Origin: Hallerella sp963652365
GTDB taxonomy: Bacteria; Fibrobacterota; Fibrobacteria; Fibrobacterales; Fibrobacteraceae
Assembly (NCBI GenBank): GCA_963652365.1
Contig: CAVJTH010000005.1
Location: forward strand, 32,546-96,545
Length of the DNA: 64,000 bases
Reading direction: 5' to 3'
Shown: in pieces, positions 26,612 through 35,681 of the stretch
Numbering within the stretch: the first letter of the stretch is position 1
Layout of the letters: the number at the start of each line of letters is the position of its first letter
The notes under the pieces: generated by a model
Databases searched by the model: none
The model's input: the letters and a program-made list of their open reading frames with translations, nothing else
Told to the model about the DNA's origin: nothing
Made by a program: the position numbers and the translations under genes

Positions 26612-26645
26612 AAACGCTCGAAAGCTTCGGGCGTTTTCGTTTTTG
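26612..26645. terminator. Intrinsic terminator between copA and argH, probably bidirectional
   Basis: An 11-bp stem (AAACGCTCGAA with TTCGGGCGTTT, one G-U pair) and a three-base loop are followed by a T-rich run on the plus strand. On the minus strand the run is weaker. It separates convergent copA and argH. Confidence 0.7.
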
Positions 26646-26649
26646 GCAA

Positions 26650-28056
26650 TTACCGTTTCTTTCTTTCGCGGGCGAGAATCTTTTTCGCTTTCCGGAATTC
26701 TTCCTTGACGGACTCTTCGCCGGTTCCGCCTTCGATATTTCTCCGGGAAACGGAATAGGCGAACGTCAGTCGCTTTTTCACGCCCTTCGGGTCGGGAACG
26801 CCCTTGCTCGCCCATTCCGCGTCGGGAAGGTCGGTGAACTGTTCGCCTTGCCTGGCTGCTTCGCCGACAAGGCTTCCGACGATCCGGTGCGCATCGCGGA
26901 AGGGAATGCCGTCTTCGACGAGGATGTCGGCGAGGTCCGTCGCAAGCAGGGCGGGGAGCATCTTGCTTTCCATCTTGTCGAAATTCCACGTGGCGCTTTC
27001 GATCGCTTCTCTCATGACGCGGAGAATGACCTTTGCCGTGTGGACGCTGTCGAAAACGGGCTGCTTGTCTTCTTGCAGATCGCGGCTGTAGGAAAGCGGC
27101 GCCCCCTTGACGAGGGTGAACATCGCGCTGAAGTTGCCGAGCATTCGACCGGACTTTCCGCGGATGAGTTCCATCGAGTCGGGATTCTTCTTTTGCGGCA
27201 TCATCGAGGATCCGCTCGAAAACGCGTCGGACAGGGTGAGGTAGCCGAATTCGCTCGAACTCCAGATGACAAAGTCTTCGGCGTAGCGGCTGAGCGTGCT
27301 TGCGATGATCGACAGGTCGCTCAGAAATTCAAGCGCCATGTCCCGGTGGCTGACTGCATCGATGCTGTTTGCGCTCGGACGTTCAAAGCCCAGTTCCTCG
27401 GCGACGAGCGTCCGGTGGTAGGGAAATGCGGACCCGGCCATCGCGCCGCTTCCGAGCGGCAGTTCCACGTGCAGGGCGAGAAAGTTTTCAAGTCTCTGGG
27501 CGTCGCGGGAAAGCGCAAAGAAAAGGCTCATCAGGTAATGGCTAAAGAGAATGGGCTGTGCCTGCTGCAAGTGCGTGTAGCCGGGCATCCGCTTGCCGAA
27601 ATTCTTTTCGGCGACGGCGAGCACGGTCGCCTGGAGCTCGATGACGAGCGTTCGGATTTCTTCGGCGCGGTGGCGCATGTAGAGCTTGAAGTCCGTGGAA
27701 ACCTGGTCGTTGCGACTTCTGCCCGTGTGGATTTTCTTTCCGAGATCCCCGATGCGTTCCGTGAGAACGCGCTCCACGGCCATGTGGACATCTTCGTCCG
27801 TAGGGAGCCAGAGGTCCTTTCCGCTGCGGACATCGTCGAGAATGCCCAGGAGTCCCTTGCGGATTTTTGCGTAGTCCGACTTGCTCAGCACGCCCGATTC
27901 CACAAGACCCTTGCCGTGTCCCAGAGAACCCTGGATATCTTCTTCCAGAAGTTCCTTGTCAAAATCCAAGCTAAAGCTCAGATCGATCATGCTCTGGGCC
28001 ATGCCGCAGTCGAAGCGACCGTCCCACATCATTTTTTTGCCGTTCTTCTTGGCCAT
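26650..28056 (-). CDS. argH: Argininosuccinate lyase
   Basis: Splits argininosuccinate to arginine and fumarate, the last step of arginine synthesis. The product is 468 residues from the chosen start. It has the fumarase-superfamily signature GSSMMPQKKNPD and a catalytic-site stretch TGRSRNDQVSTD near residue 110, plus HLQQAQPILFSHY. The start at 28056 has a GAGGA upstream and matches the usual N terminus; the extension to 28161 adds unrelated residues. argG is at 40800 with the hsd island between them, so the arginine genes are split. Confidence 0.96.
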   Translation of the reverse strand: MAKKNGKKMMWDGRFDCGMAQSMIDLSFSLDFDKELLEEDIQGSLGHGKGLVESGVLSKSDYAKIRKGLLGILDDVRSGKDLWLPTDEDVHMAVERVLTERIGDLGKKIHTGRSRNDQVSTDFKLYMRHRAEEIRTLVIELQATVLAVAEKNFGKRMPGYTHLQQAQPILFSHYLMSLFFALSRDAQRLENFLALHVELPLGSGAMAGSAFPYHRTLVAEELGFERPSANSIDAVSHRDMALEFLSDLSIIASTLSRYAEDFVIWSSSEFGYLTLSDAFSSGSSMMPQKKNPDSMELIRGKSGRMLGNFSAMFTLVKGAPLSYSRDLQEDKQPVFDSVHTAKVILRVMREAIESATWNFDKMESKMLPALLATDLADILVEDGIPFRDAHRIVGSLVGEAARQGEQFTDLPDAEWASKGVPDPKGVKKRLTFAYSVSRRNIEGGTGEESVKEEFRKAKKILARERKKR

Positions 28057-28132
28057 GGAAATCCTCGTTTGTTTCGTCGCAAAGATAAAAAAATGGTTGT
28101 CCGCAGTCCGTTGCCCGTGAACGGAAATCCGA

Positions 28133-28303
28133 TTATCGATTCCAGCCGGAGTGTCCGTCACCGTAAGAGACCGGACCGCTTTCGTCGTCGCAGTCCTTCG
28201 GACCGTGCACGCCGAGAAAGCGCTTCACCCTCTTGATCTGAAAGTAGGCGGCGACATCGTCGTCGGTGGGGGAATCTTCGTTTTTCTTCAAGTCTTCATC
28301 CAT
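28133..28303 (-). CDS. Small hypothetical protein between hsdR and argH
   Basis: An ORF of about 56 residues from an ATG at 28303, preceded by GAAAGG at a good distance. It is acidic at the start (MDEDLKKNEDSPTDDD) and ends in a Gly-rich, polar tail with HGPKDCDDESG. No family is recognised. A longer form starting at 28336 overlaps the end of hsdR. It could be a real small protein or chance; support is the Shine-Dalgarno and the location in the gap only. Confidence 0.4.
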   Translation of the reverse strand: MDEDLKKNEDSPTDDDVAAYFQIKRVKRFLGVHGPKDCDDESGPVSYGDGHSGWNR

Positions 28304-28323
28304 TTCAAGATGCCTTTCGAAAG

Positions 28324-31300
28324 TCAAGCGTTCCATTGCGGCTTCGTGCCGTCGGCGACGTTTTTGTACAAATTAAATTCTGCGGTAGGCGTGTGAATGA
28401 TGTTTTCCGCAGGAGCGGTTTCCATGTCGGCGTTGTCCGTCCAGAGTTCGCACTGGGTCATCACCGTCTGGACGGCGTCTTCCATTCCCTCGGGTGGATA
28501 CTTGTGCTTTTTCAGCAGTTTTTTGATCGCCATGCGCATGTGGGCGCGGGCACTCTCCTTCTTTTGCCAGTCGATCGTTTTGTTCTTTCGTAAATTTTCC
28601 GTGAGTTCTTTGGTTATCGCGATCAGCTCGCTGTTTTCGTAAAAGTCCTTGATTGCCTGCGGACGCGTGAGCGCATCGTAAAATGCGAGTTCTTCTGCGG
28701 AAAGACCGAGAGCGTCGCCTTCTTTTTGCGCTTCGGCCATGTCGCGTGCCATTTTCAAAAGTTCTTCGATGACTTCTCCGTTGGTGAGCATCCCGTTCAG
28801 GTATCGGTTCATCGCCTGCTGCAAAATGACGCTGAACTTTTCGGATTTGACCACGTTCGTGCGGCGGTAAAGGCGCACCTGTTCTTCGATCAGCTTGCGG
28901 AGCATCTCTAGCGCGAGATTCTTCTCTTTCATTTTTGCAATTTCGGCGAGAAACTTTGCGTCGAAGAGCGAAACGCTGGATTTAAAATCCGAAAAGAGGT
29001 TGATGACGCCATCGCTCTGGATGCAGCCTTTCAAAAGTTCGTTAATCTGTGCGTTGATTTCTTTGAGCGAAACTTTTCCGTGCCCGGAATAGGTGAATCG
29101 CAAAACCATCACGCGGACTGCGCCAAAAAATTCCGCTTCCATGCGTTCCTGCTTTTGTGCAATCGAAGAGCAGAGCGACAGTGCCTGGCCGAGCATCGTC
29201 GCTTCTTTCTGGAAGGCTTCGCGGTTTTGGGTGCGGGAGATGTCCAGGATAAAGTTGGTCGCCGCGGTAACGCATCGGTTGAGCTTTAAATTGGAATTGT
29301 TCACGGCATCGCTGTAATCAAATCCGTGGAAAAGGTCTTTGCAAACTTGCAGTTTTTCCTGGAACTTTGGGTATGCGGTGCGGGCAACGTCCATTTCGCC
29401 GTAGTTTTTCCGGTCGCGAACGGTGTAATCGTTCATCGCCTGTTTCAACGCTTGCGCGATGCCGATATAATCAACGACGAGACCGCCTTCCTTGTTCTGG
29501 AAAACGCGGTTCACTCGGGCAATAGCCTGCATCAGGTTATGTCCTTCCATCGGCTTGTAAACGTACATTGTCGCGAGCGACGGAACGTCGAAACCCGTCA
29601 GCCACATATCGACGACAATCGCAATCTTGAGCGGACTTTCGTTGTCCTTAAAGGCGCGAGCCTTTTCTTCGCGGTCTTGCCTGTTGCCCACGATACCGCG
29701 CCATTCGCTCGGATCTTTATTGCTTTCGGTCATGACGACAGCAATTTTCTCGTTCCAATTCGGACGCAGTTCCAGAGCTTTTTTGTAAATCGCCATGGCG
29801 ATGGTACGGTTGTAAGCGACGATCATCGCTTTTCCGGTCAGCAAATTGGCACGGTAATTTTCGTAGTGTTCGATGATGTCGGAGACCAAAGATTGGATGG
29901 TCTGCGGATTCCCGAGGACCGCTTCCATTTGTCCAAGGTCGCGCTTGCTTTTTTCAATTGCCTCCGGGTTCGCGTTTTCTGCAAGGATGTCGTATTTTTC
30001 GTCGAGAAGCTTGAGCGTGCTTTCGTCAAGGCGAAGCTTGACGACGCGGCTTTCGTAGTACACGGGGCGCGTGGCGCCATCGGCCACGGCCTGCGTCATG
30101 TCGTAAATGTCGATGTAGTTCCCGAAAACTTCCTGCGTGCTGCGGTCTTTTCTGGAAATCGGCGTACCGGTAAAACCGATGTAAGTGGCATTCGGCAAAC
30201 TGTCGCGGACAATGCGCGCAGAACCGATGGAACGCTTGGCGATGCTGTTTCCGTCTTTGTCCTTGACGACTTTCACCTTTTCGGTTAAGCCGTATTGGCT
30301 GCGATGCGCTTCGTCGGCCATCACGACAATGTTCTTGCGATCCGAAAGAGCTTCTGCGGATTCTTCGAACTTTTGCATCGTCGTGAAAAAGATGCCGTTC
30401 GCCTTGCGACCGCTCAACAGTTGCCTTAAATGTTCGCGCGATTTCGCCTGCATGGGATCTTGCCGCAAGAAGTCTCTGCATTTTAAAAATTGCCCGTAAA
30501 GCTGGTCGTCCAAATCGTTGCGGTCGGTGATGACGACAATCGTCGGGCTCTCTAGAGCGCTTTGCAGCAGGTGCGCGTAAAAGACCATCGACAGCGATTT
30601 GCCCGAACCTTGCGTGTGCCAAAAGACGCCGCCTTTTCCGTCGGTACGTGTCGCGCGTTTCGTCGATTCAATCGCTTTTTTGACTGCGAAATACTGGTGG
30701 TATGCCGCGAGAATTTTGAAATTCTTGACGCCTTCTTTTGAAAAGCAGATGAAGTTCTGCAAAATGTCTAGCAGGCGTTCCTTTTGAAACATCCCTTCGA
30801 AGAACGTGTCGAACTCGGCGACGTTGCCGGTTTCTTTTTCGCCGTTCCTTGTTTTCCATTCCATAAAGCGGTCTTCGCCGCTGGTAATGGTTCCCGCCTT
30901 GGATGTAAACTGGTCGCTCATCACGCAAATGCAGTTGTAAATGAAAAGGCTTGGAACCTCTTGCATGTAGTTCTTGATTTGCAGGTAAGCTTCGCTTGCG
31001 CTGGTTTCTTCGCGGCTCGGGGACTTGAGTTCAAAAAGGACAACGGGAATGCCGTTTACAAACAGAATCACGTCGGGACGCTTGTTCGATTTTTCGACGA
31101 CGGTCCACTGGTTCGCGATGATGAAACTGTTGTTGCCTGCGTTTTTAAAATCGACCAGGTAAATAATTTCGGACTTGTTTTCTCCTTTGTCGGAATACGT
31201 TACCTGCACGCCGTTCTGCAGGTAATCCGTAAAGATGGCGTTTTGAGTTACAAGGTCGTTGTTTTCAAAATGGCGCAGCTTGTTGAGCGCTTCGGATAGG

Positions 31301-31476
31301 GCTTGCGGATGCGCATGCGGATTGATGCGCGAAAGGGATTCCGTAAGAACCGCTTCGTAAAGCGGGTCGTGAAAGTCTCTTTCGACGTCGGGTCCATAGC
31401 GGTATTCCCATCCCAGCGTATCGCGGAACAGTTCGATGATGCTTTGCTCGTAGGCGTTTTCGTCGAGAAAGGACAT
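28324..31476 (-). CDS. hsdR: Type I restriction enzyme, R (restriction/translocase) subunit
   Basis: The 1050-residue motor-nuclease subunit of a type I restriction-modification system. The N-terminal nuclease has the PD-(D/E)xK pattern: RPDVILFVNG then VLFELKSPS with the E-x-K pair near residue 150. The SF2 helicase part has Walker A QGSGKSLSM near 290, DEAHRSQ, and later GKAMIVAYNRTIA and DMWLTGFDVPSLATMYV, followed by a Q-x-I-x-R-x-R type ARVNRVF. A helical C-terminal part should contact HsdM. Base composition is more AT-rich than the flanking housekeeping genes. It is the last gene of the island, with hsdS and hsdM upstream but two other genes inserted between. Confidence 0.95.
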   Translation of the reverse strand: MSFLDENAYEQSIIELFRDTLGWEYRYGPDVERDFHDPLYEAVLTESLSRINPHAHPQALSEALNKLRHFENNDLVTQNAIFTDYLQNGVQVTYSDKGENKSEIIYLVDFKNAGNNSFIIANQWTVVEKSNKRPDVILFVNGIPVVLFELKSPSREETSASEAYLQIKNYMQEVPSLFIYNCICVMSDQFTSKAGTITSGEDRFMEWKTRNGEKETGNVAEFDTFFEGMFQKERLLDILQNFICFSKEGVKNFKILAAYHQYFAVKKAIESTKRATRTDGKGGVFWHTQGSGKSLSMVFYAHLLQSALESPTIVVITDRNDLDDQLYGQFLKCRDFLRQDPMQAKSREHLRQLLSGRKANGIFFTTMQKFEESAEALSDRKNIVVMADEAHRSQYGLTEKVKVVKDKDGNSIAKRSIGSARIVRDSLPNATYIGFTGTPISRKDRSTQEVFGNYIDIYDMTQAVADGATRPVYYESRVVKLRLDESTLKLLDEKYDILAENANPEAIEKSKRDLGQMEAVLGNPQTIQSLVSDIIEHYENYRANLLTGKAMIVAYNRTIAMAIYKKALELRPNWNEKIAVVMTESNKDPSEWRGIVGNRQDREEKARAFKDNESPLKIAIVVDMWLTGFDVPSLATMYVYKPMEGHNLMQAIARVNRVFQNKEGGLVVDYIGIAQALKQAMNDYTVRDRKNYGEMDVARTAYPKFQEKLQVCKDLFHGFDYSDAVNNSNLKLNRCVTAATNFILDISRTQNREAFQKEATMLGQALSLCSSIAQKQERMEAEFFGAVRVMVLRFTYSGHGKVSLKEINAQINELLKGCIQSDGVINLFSDFKSSVSLFDAKFLAEIAKMKEKNLALEMLRKLIEEQVRLYRRTNVVKSEKFSVILQQAMNRYLNGMLTNGEVIEELLKMARDMAEAQKEGDALGLSAEELAFYDALTRPQAIKDFYENSELIAITKELTENLRKNKTIDWQKKESARAHMRMAIKKLLKKHKYPPEGMEDAVQTVMTQCELWTDNADMETAPAENIIHTPTAEFNLYKNVADGTKPQWNA

Positions 31477-31536
31477 GGACTAGACTTCCTCCGAGGAAAA
31501 TTTAATCAATTTTGGGTGGGAGGAATGTGTATGGAG

Positions 31537-32361
31537 TTACAGCGACATGATTTCTTCAGGGGTAAGGCCTGTGCGTTTGGAAATGACCTCGATAGGAATC
31601 CCATCCTCTCGGAAACCCTTGGCAAGTTCCCGGTTCTTGGCTTCGGCTCCTTCAGCACGTCCTTCCTTGAATCCATGCTTGTAGCGGAGATTGAGTTCCT
31701 GTTCCAGAGTCATATACGCCTTCCTCGTTGCGGGATCCATCCGGTACTTTTCGACCAGCCCATGAATGCGTTTCATCTTTTCGGATTCGCACTTCTGGGT
31801 GGCGAAATACTGCATGTACTCGCGAGTTGCCCCGTCGTTCATATCGGAGTACTTCTTAAAGATATAAAAGTTTTTGAAGCAAAGGTCACCCAACAAAATT
31901 TCCGGGGAAGATTCTTCGCGGTTCTGGAACCTGTAAATGGCCTTTCCCTTGTGGAAAATGTCGTTGGGGCAAATAAACAGGATGTACTGTTCCTGGAGTT
32001 CCTCGTAATCGGCGCCCTTGGAAAGAACATCCAAGTCGCACATGCTCTGGTAATAGCGGGCGCGCTTGGGGAGTTCTCCCGTATTATCCATCTGCATTTC
32101 GATATCAAACTGCCGCCCGACCTCGGTCTTCCCATTGGCGCTGGTTATTTCCTCCCGCACCTGCACGTCAAGGCGGACGCTCTTGTGGAAAGGATCCTCC
32201 TGGGTATTGGCCTCCGCCACAACGGAAATCTTCTCGATATCCACTTTTAGAACCGCCTGCAAAAAATCTTTGGCGACATCCACATTGCTGAAGACCTTGC
32301 AGAACATGAAATTGTCGGTAATGTTCAGGTCTTCGTAGGGCTTCATTTTGTATTCGGTCAT
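31537..32361 (-). CDS. Rpn/PD-(D/E)xK family nuclease-transposase-like protein
   Basis: A 274-residue protein of the recombination-promoting nuclease (Rpn) / PDDEXK transposase-like family. It opens with DLNITDNFMFCKVF, the family start, then LDVQVREE and FDIEMQMDN (the Asp and Glu-x-Gln of the nuclease core), RARYYQS, and YILFICPNDIF, and ends with a typical C-terminal helix ending GLTPEEI after KGFREDGIPIEVISKRTGL. A strong GGAGG precedes the ATG. Family members in gut bacteria often lie scattered near mobile and defence genes; here it separates hsdS from hsdR. Whether it helps DNA exchange is unknown. Confidence 0.85.
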   Translation of the reverse strand: MTEYKMKPYEDLNITDNFMFCKVFSNVDVAKDFLQAVLKVDIEKISVVAEANTQEDPFHKSVRLDVQVREEITSANGKTEVGRQFDIEMQMDNTGELPKRARYYQSMCDLDVLSKGADYEELQEQYILFICPNDIFHKGKAIYRFQNREESSPEILLGDLCFKNFYIFKKYSDMNDGATREYMQYFATQKCESEKMKRIHGLVEKYRMDPATRKAYMTLEQELNLRYKHGFKEGRAEGAEAKNRELAKGFREDGIPIEVISKRTGLTPEEIMSL

Positions 32362-32738
32362 TTTTACTCCTCCCTCGCCGACATGCTAAAAACGGCGAGG
32401 CTTTAATTCACGGTAAAGATAATCAAGAATCGATGTCAAAAAATGACAATTTGATTTTTTTTTTGAAAACGTCGCTAAGGATTTTCTTTGGGTTCCCTAA
32501 CCCTCTTCATCTTCTCCCGCAGTGTTCGAGTATTGCGGAATTGCGCGGTTTTGCTCGAAATGAGCAGGGGGCTTTGCTGCGATGTCTTGAATCCAAGAAC
32601 AGACAGGAAAAAGAGCTGTTAAAGACGGCAACGCAGGTATGGCTCTCGTCATCAAACGAAAGAGAAAAAACATCTTCCGTATTGATTTCCGCTATAATTT
32701 GGATGCTGTTGCGCAGAGCAGGAGAGTTTTAATTGTTT
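32362..32738. other. Gap without a supported gene between Rpn and hsdS
   Basis: This 377-base AT-rich stretch lies between the Rpn start and the hsdS stop. It has a long T run around 32455-32465 and a small plus-strand ORF (32433-32732) that has no Shine-Dalgarno and no family match, so I treat it as empty. It may hold the Rpn promoter on the minus strand. Confidence 0.4.
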
Positions 32739-33950
32739 TCATTGTTCCTCCGATTCCCTTTTTTCTAATTGTTCTCCGCTCATCAGTTTAGATAATAATG
32801 AGTTTCGAAGCTCGGTTAGGTGTTGTATTTCTTCGTTTCGGTTAAATATTTCTGCATCTTGTGCAGAAACGATTCTTTCAAATTTTTCCAGGTAGTCCTT
32901 GCTTGGAATAACGATGTCCATGTCGTTGAGGGCGTTTCGGTTAATGCTACCGAAAACGGTCCCTTCGCCGTTGAAAACCTCTAATTGTGGACGAAGGGCG
33001 GCGCCTGTGTAATGGACGAAAGATTGGTGATTGCCCTTTGAATGTATAGCGGCGAGACCGCGACCGATACAGCAATCTTCATTTGCGATATTTAAATCAC
33101 CGACTGGAGCGCGGACACTCATTAGGGTGTCGTATTTCTTTGCCAGGCGTGTTGGGGCGGTTGTGAAAAGTCTTCTTGTGGGGAATCGCCAACCGAATTC
33201 TGCACGCCCTTGATAGAACACTGTTCCTTCTCCGTTTTCGTTATAACTTTTTCCGTCGGGAGATTGGCCCATGGTAATTTCGGCGATGTCAGAGAGCTTT
33301 CCGACGTTCCACCCCTCCGGCATCTTTCCGCCGAAGGGCGCGAAGTCGACGAACCAGTTCTTGAACAGTGCCTGCGCCTGTTCCTCCAGGTTCTTGCTGA
33401 TGGCGTCGTTGAGCTCAATCTTGTCGTCGAGGCTCCCGAGGATCTTTACGATTCTTTCTTGCTCGGCTACACTTGGAATTGTAACTTTCAGCTTTTGAAA
33501 TGTTGTTGTCGGTCGGGCTAAAGACGGAACGCCAACTTGAGACGCATTAGAAAGAAGCTTGTATTGACCTTCGAGAGAATGGAAGTAATACACGAGATAT
33601 TCTGGCAGAACCTTTTCGTTGCAGCGAATTCTGAACTGGCTCTGCGAAATTACATAGCGTTCAAATTTTGAGTTCTGCGGAATAAATACGATTTGTCCGA
33701 GAGTTCCTCGGTGCGTGATAACGATATCGCCACGGTATGCGTTTGCTCTGCCGAGGGATGTTGCTTTTTCTTCTGTTACGTAATTGAAAGAAGCCTCGTT
33801 CAAGCGGAAACCGACGAGATTACTTCCGTTTAAAACAGGAATGCCTGAGTCCGTAAAGCATTCGACTTTGATGTTCGAACCGAAAGGACCCATTGAAATT
33901 TCTTCAATGAGTTCTGACATCTCGTATTCTTTCCACTCCGTATTGCTCAT
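32739..33950 (-). CDS. hsdS: Type I restriction enzyme, S (specificity) subunit
   Basis: A 403-residue specificity subunit that recognises the bipartite DNA target for HsdM and HsdR. It has two target-recognition domains each followed by a helical spacer. The first half ends in a conserved ERIVKILGSLDDKIELN spacer, followed by QAQALFKNWFVDF, and the second domain starts with EGWNVGKLSDIAEITMG. The second spacer ends with QDAEIFNRNEEIQHLTELR. The first 16 coding bases are repeated 158 bases upstream (see the duplicated fragment at 34001-34108). Confidence 0.92.
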   Translation of the reverse strand: MSNTEWKEYEMSELIEEISMGPFGSNIKVECFTDSGIPVLNGSNLVGFRLNEASFNYVTEEKATSLGRANAYRGDIVITHRGTLGQIVFIPQNSKFERYVISQSQFRIRCNEKVLPEYLVYYFHSLEGQYKLLSNASQVGVPSLARPTTTFQKLKVTIPSVAEQERIVKILGSLDDKIELNDAISKNLEEQAQALFKNWFVDFAPFGGKMPEGWNVGKLSDIAEITMGQSPDGKSYNENGEGTVFYQGRAEFGWRFPTRRLFTTAPTRLAKKYDTLMSVRAPVGDLNIANEDCCIGRGLAAIHSKGNHQSFVHYTGAALRPQLEVFNGEGTVFGSINRNALNDMDIVIPSKDYLEKFERIVSAQDAEIFNRNEEIQHLTELRNSLLSKLMSGEQLEKRESEEQ

Positions 33951-34129
33951 GTTCTGTTCTCGTTATAATTTTAACACTAGATGGGCGTTTCGCCCATGTT
34001 TTACCGTTCCCCGCCAGATTCCCTTGTCAGGCAAGGGAATGACATCGCAGCGTGCCGTATATGGCGTTCGAGAAGCCCATTGCCAAACTTCCACTCCGTA
34101 TTGCCCATTTTTGTTCCCTTTTTCCAATG
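33951..34129 (-). repeat. hsdS 5' duplication with palindromic hairpins
   Basis: A 179-base gap between hsdS and the AAA gene. It holds a second copy of the hsdS start (identical 16 bases at 34089-34104 and 33931-33946), a 35-residue frame from ATG 34108 to TAA 34001 reading MGNTEWKFGNG, and two hairpins: a 7-3-7 stem at 33981-33997 and a 9-5-9 stem at 34018-34040. It looks like a short inserted palindromic element beside a truncated hsdS start. Confidence 0.5.
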
Positions 34130-35464
34130 TTATAAAAACTGCGCGAAATATACGGGGAGCATCTGGATTGCACCGTCCGCTTGCGTATCCTTGGTGTGCA
34201 GCAGATAGCATGTTTTGATGCGGTCAGAAAACTTTTGGCGGAATGCGTCCAAAGAGGCGTGGACATTGTAGCCAGATGACTTGACTTCGATGGGGCAAAT
34301 CTTGTTCCCGCGGGAAAGAAGAAAGTCGATTTCATATCTCTTGGTGCTGTTAGGCTTGGGAAAAGTGTAGTAAAAGAGCTCCGCTCCCTTTGTGCGCAAT
34401 ATCTGGGCAATGGCGTTTTCGTAAACGTATCCAAGATTGGCGTTGAGACTGTCGTTCAGGAGCTTTTGATAAATGATGTTTTCTGTAAACGTTTTGTCCT
34501 TGAAGGCTAGTGTAACGAATAGTCCCGTGTCTTCGAGGAACAGCTTGAACTTGGAAATGGCCTTATGAAGCGAAAAGCCGACGCTAGGGTCGTTTGCGTG
34601 GTAGGCCATGGAGACTGTCATGGAATCCTTCATGTCCATGAGGGTTTCTTCGATAGAAGCAAGATGGTTGTTGCCTAATACCGATGAAATCTGGTATCTG
34701 GAAACATTGGCGCTTAGCATGGCGGGGATATTGTTGAACAGAAGGGAAGCTTTTCCTGTCGGGTCGATTCGCCTAAAGTCGTCTTCGTACAGTTCGATAA
34801 TCTCCCGCTTGACGGCATCCACGGTGGTGAAGTCGTTGTTTTCGATGTAGGCGTTTAGGGCTTGCGGCATCCCGCCAATGAGCATGTATAGCCTAAAGTT
34901 GCGCATCAGCTTGCGGTGTACAGCGTTCCCCGCGGGCCTTTTCCTTTTGAATAATTCCTGCATGAACGGCAGGGAAACTTCATCGTTTAGCGCCCACCGG
35001 AACTCTTCAAAATCCATGGGGTGCATTTCTATCCGGGTTTCTTCGCTGGGGATGACGATTCCCTTTATGTTTTTCTTTATGGAAAGCAGCGAGCCGGTTT
35101 CGATATAGTCGTAACGCCCGTCTTTGACAAGGTGCCTGATAGCTTGGCGCGCTTGAGGACAAAGCTGGACGTCGTCAAGAATGATGACGGATTCGCGCTC
35201 GTAAAGTTTTTTGTCAAAACGGGTTTTCAGCATCAGGAAAAAGAAGTTGATATCGCTCATGTCGCTAAACAGGTCCCGGATATCCTTGCCGGCTTTGCTG
35301 AAGTCGATGAGGATGTAGGACTTGTATTCCTTTTGGGCGAATTCTTCAACGATTGTCGATTTCCCGATGCGGCGAGCGCCTTTCACCAAAAGGGCTGTTT
35401 TCCCTTTCCGGGTATTTTTCCAGTCCAGCATTTGCCGGTAAATTTTGCGTCTGAACGTTGTCAT
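34130..35464 (-). CDS. AAA ATPase with C-terminal DUF4143 domain
   Basis: A 444-residue protein of the AAA_14/DUF4143 group common in gut bacteria. Walker A reads VKGARRIGKST near residue 27 of the chosen form, Walker B is VIILDDVQLCP near 93, and TGSLLSIKK follows. The C-terminal DUF4143 part holds LGYVYENAIAQIL and EIDFLLSRGNKICPIEVKSSGY, a PD-(D/E)xK-like pattern. Function is unknown; a nuclease or transposition role has been guessed for the family. The start is set at 35464 because an upstream extension to 35593 encodes the AT-rich repeat (see the 33-bp repeats). It sits between hsdS and hsdM. Confidence 0.82.
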   Translation of the reverse strand: MTTFRRKIYRQMLDWKNTRKGKTALLVKGARRIGKSTIVEEFAQKEYKSYILIDFSKAGKDIRDLFSDMSDINFFFLMLKTRFDKKLYERESVIILDDVQLCPQARQAIRHLVKDGRYDYIETGSLLSIKKNIKGIVIPSEETRIEMHPMDFEEFRWALNDEVSLPFMQELFKRKRPAGNAVHRKLMRNFRLYMLIGGMPQALNAYIENNDFTTVDAVKREIIELYEDDFRRIDPTGKASLLFNNIPAMLSANVSRYQISSVLGNNHLASIEETLMDMKDSMTVSMAYHANDPSVGFSLHKAISKFKLFLEDTGLFVTLAFKDKTFTENIIYQKLLNDSLNANLGYVYENAIAQILRTKGAELFYYTFPKPNSTKRYEIDFLLSRGNKICPIEVKSSGYNVHASLDAFRQKFSDRIKTCYLLHTKDTQADGAIQMLPVYFAQFL

Positions 35465-35495
35465 TTTTTGCCGCGTGGATGCGTTTTCAAAAACA

Positions 35496-35568
35496 CCAAA
35501 TTTAAAATAGCATTTTTGAATAAAAATGCCAAATTTATTTAGCTGGAAGTGAATAAAAATACCAATTT
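35496..35568 (-). repeat. Three 33-bp-spaced CCAAATTT repeats in the AAA gene leader
   Basis: CCAAATTT occurs at 35496 and 35529, and CCAATTT at 35562, each 33 bases apart, with AAAAATRCC before the second and third. An 8-4-8 inverted repeat (GCATTTTT, GAAT, AAAAATGC) spans 35510-35529. The block lies 30-105 bases before the chosen ATG. Confidence 0.6.
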
Positions 35569-35681
35569 CAATGTTTTCGCTTGGGATTTTCACTTCCTTT
35601 CGCTCTTTTTCAATGCGAATGTCCGCTCGAGTCGGGGTATGGCATCGTAGAGAGCCGGAGATGCCGATTCACGCCCTAGCC

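Noticed and set aside
32433..32732. A 99-residue plus-strand frame in the gap between Rpn and hsdS
   Set aside because: No Shine-Dalgarno, no recognisable family and poor composition; it could be real but is not supported.
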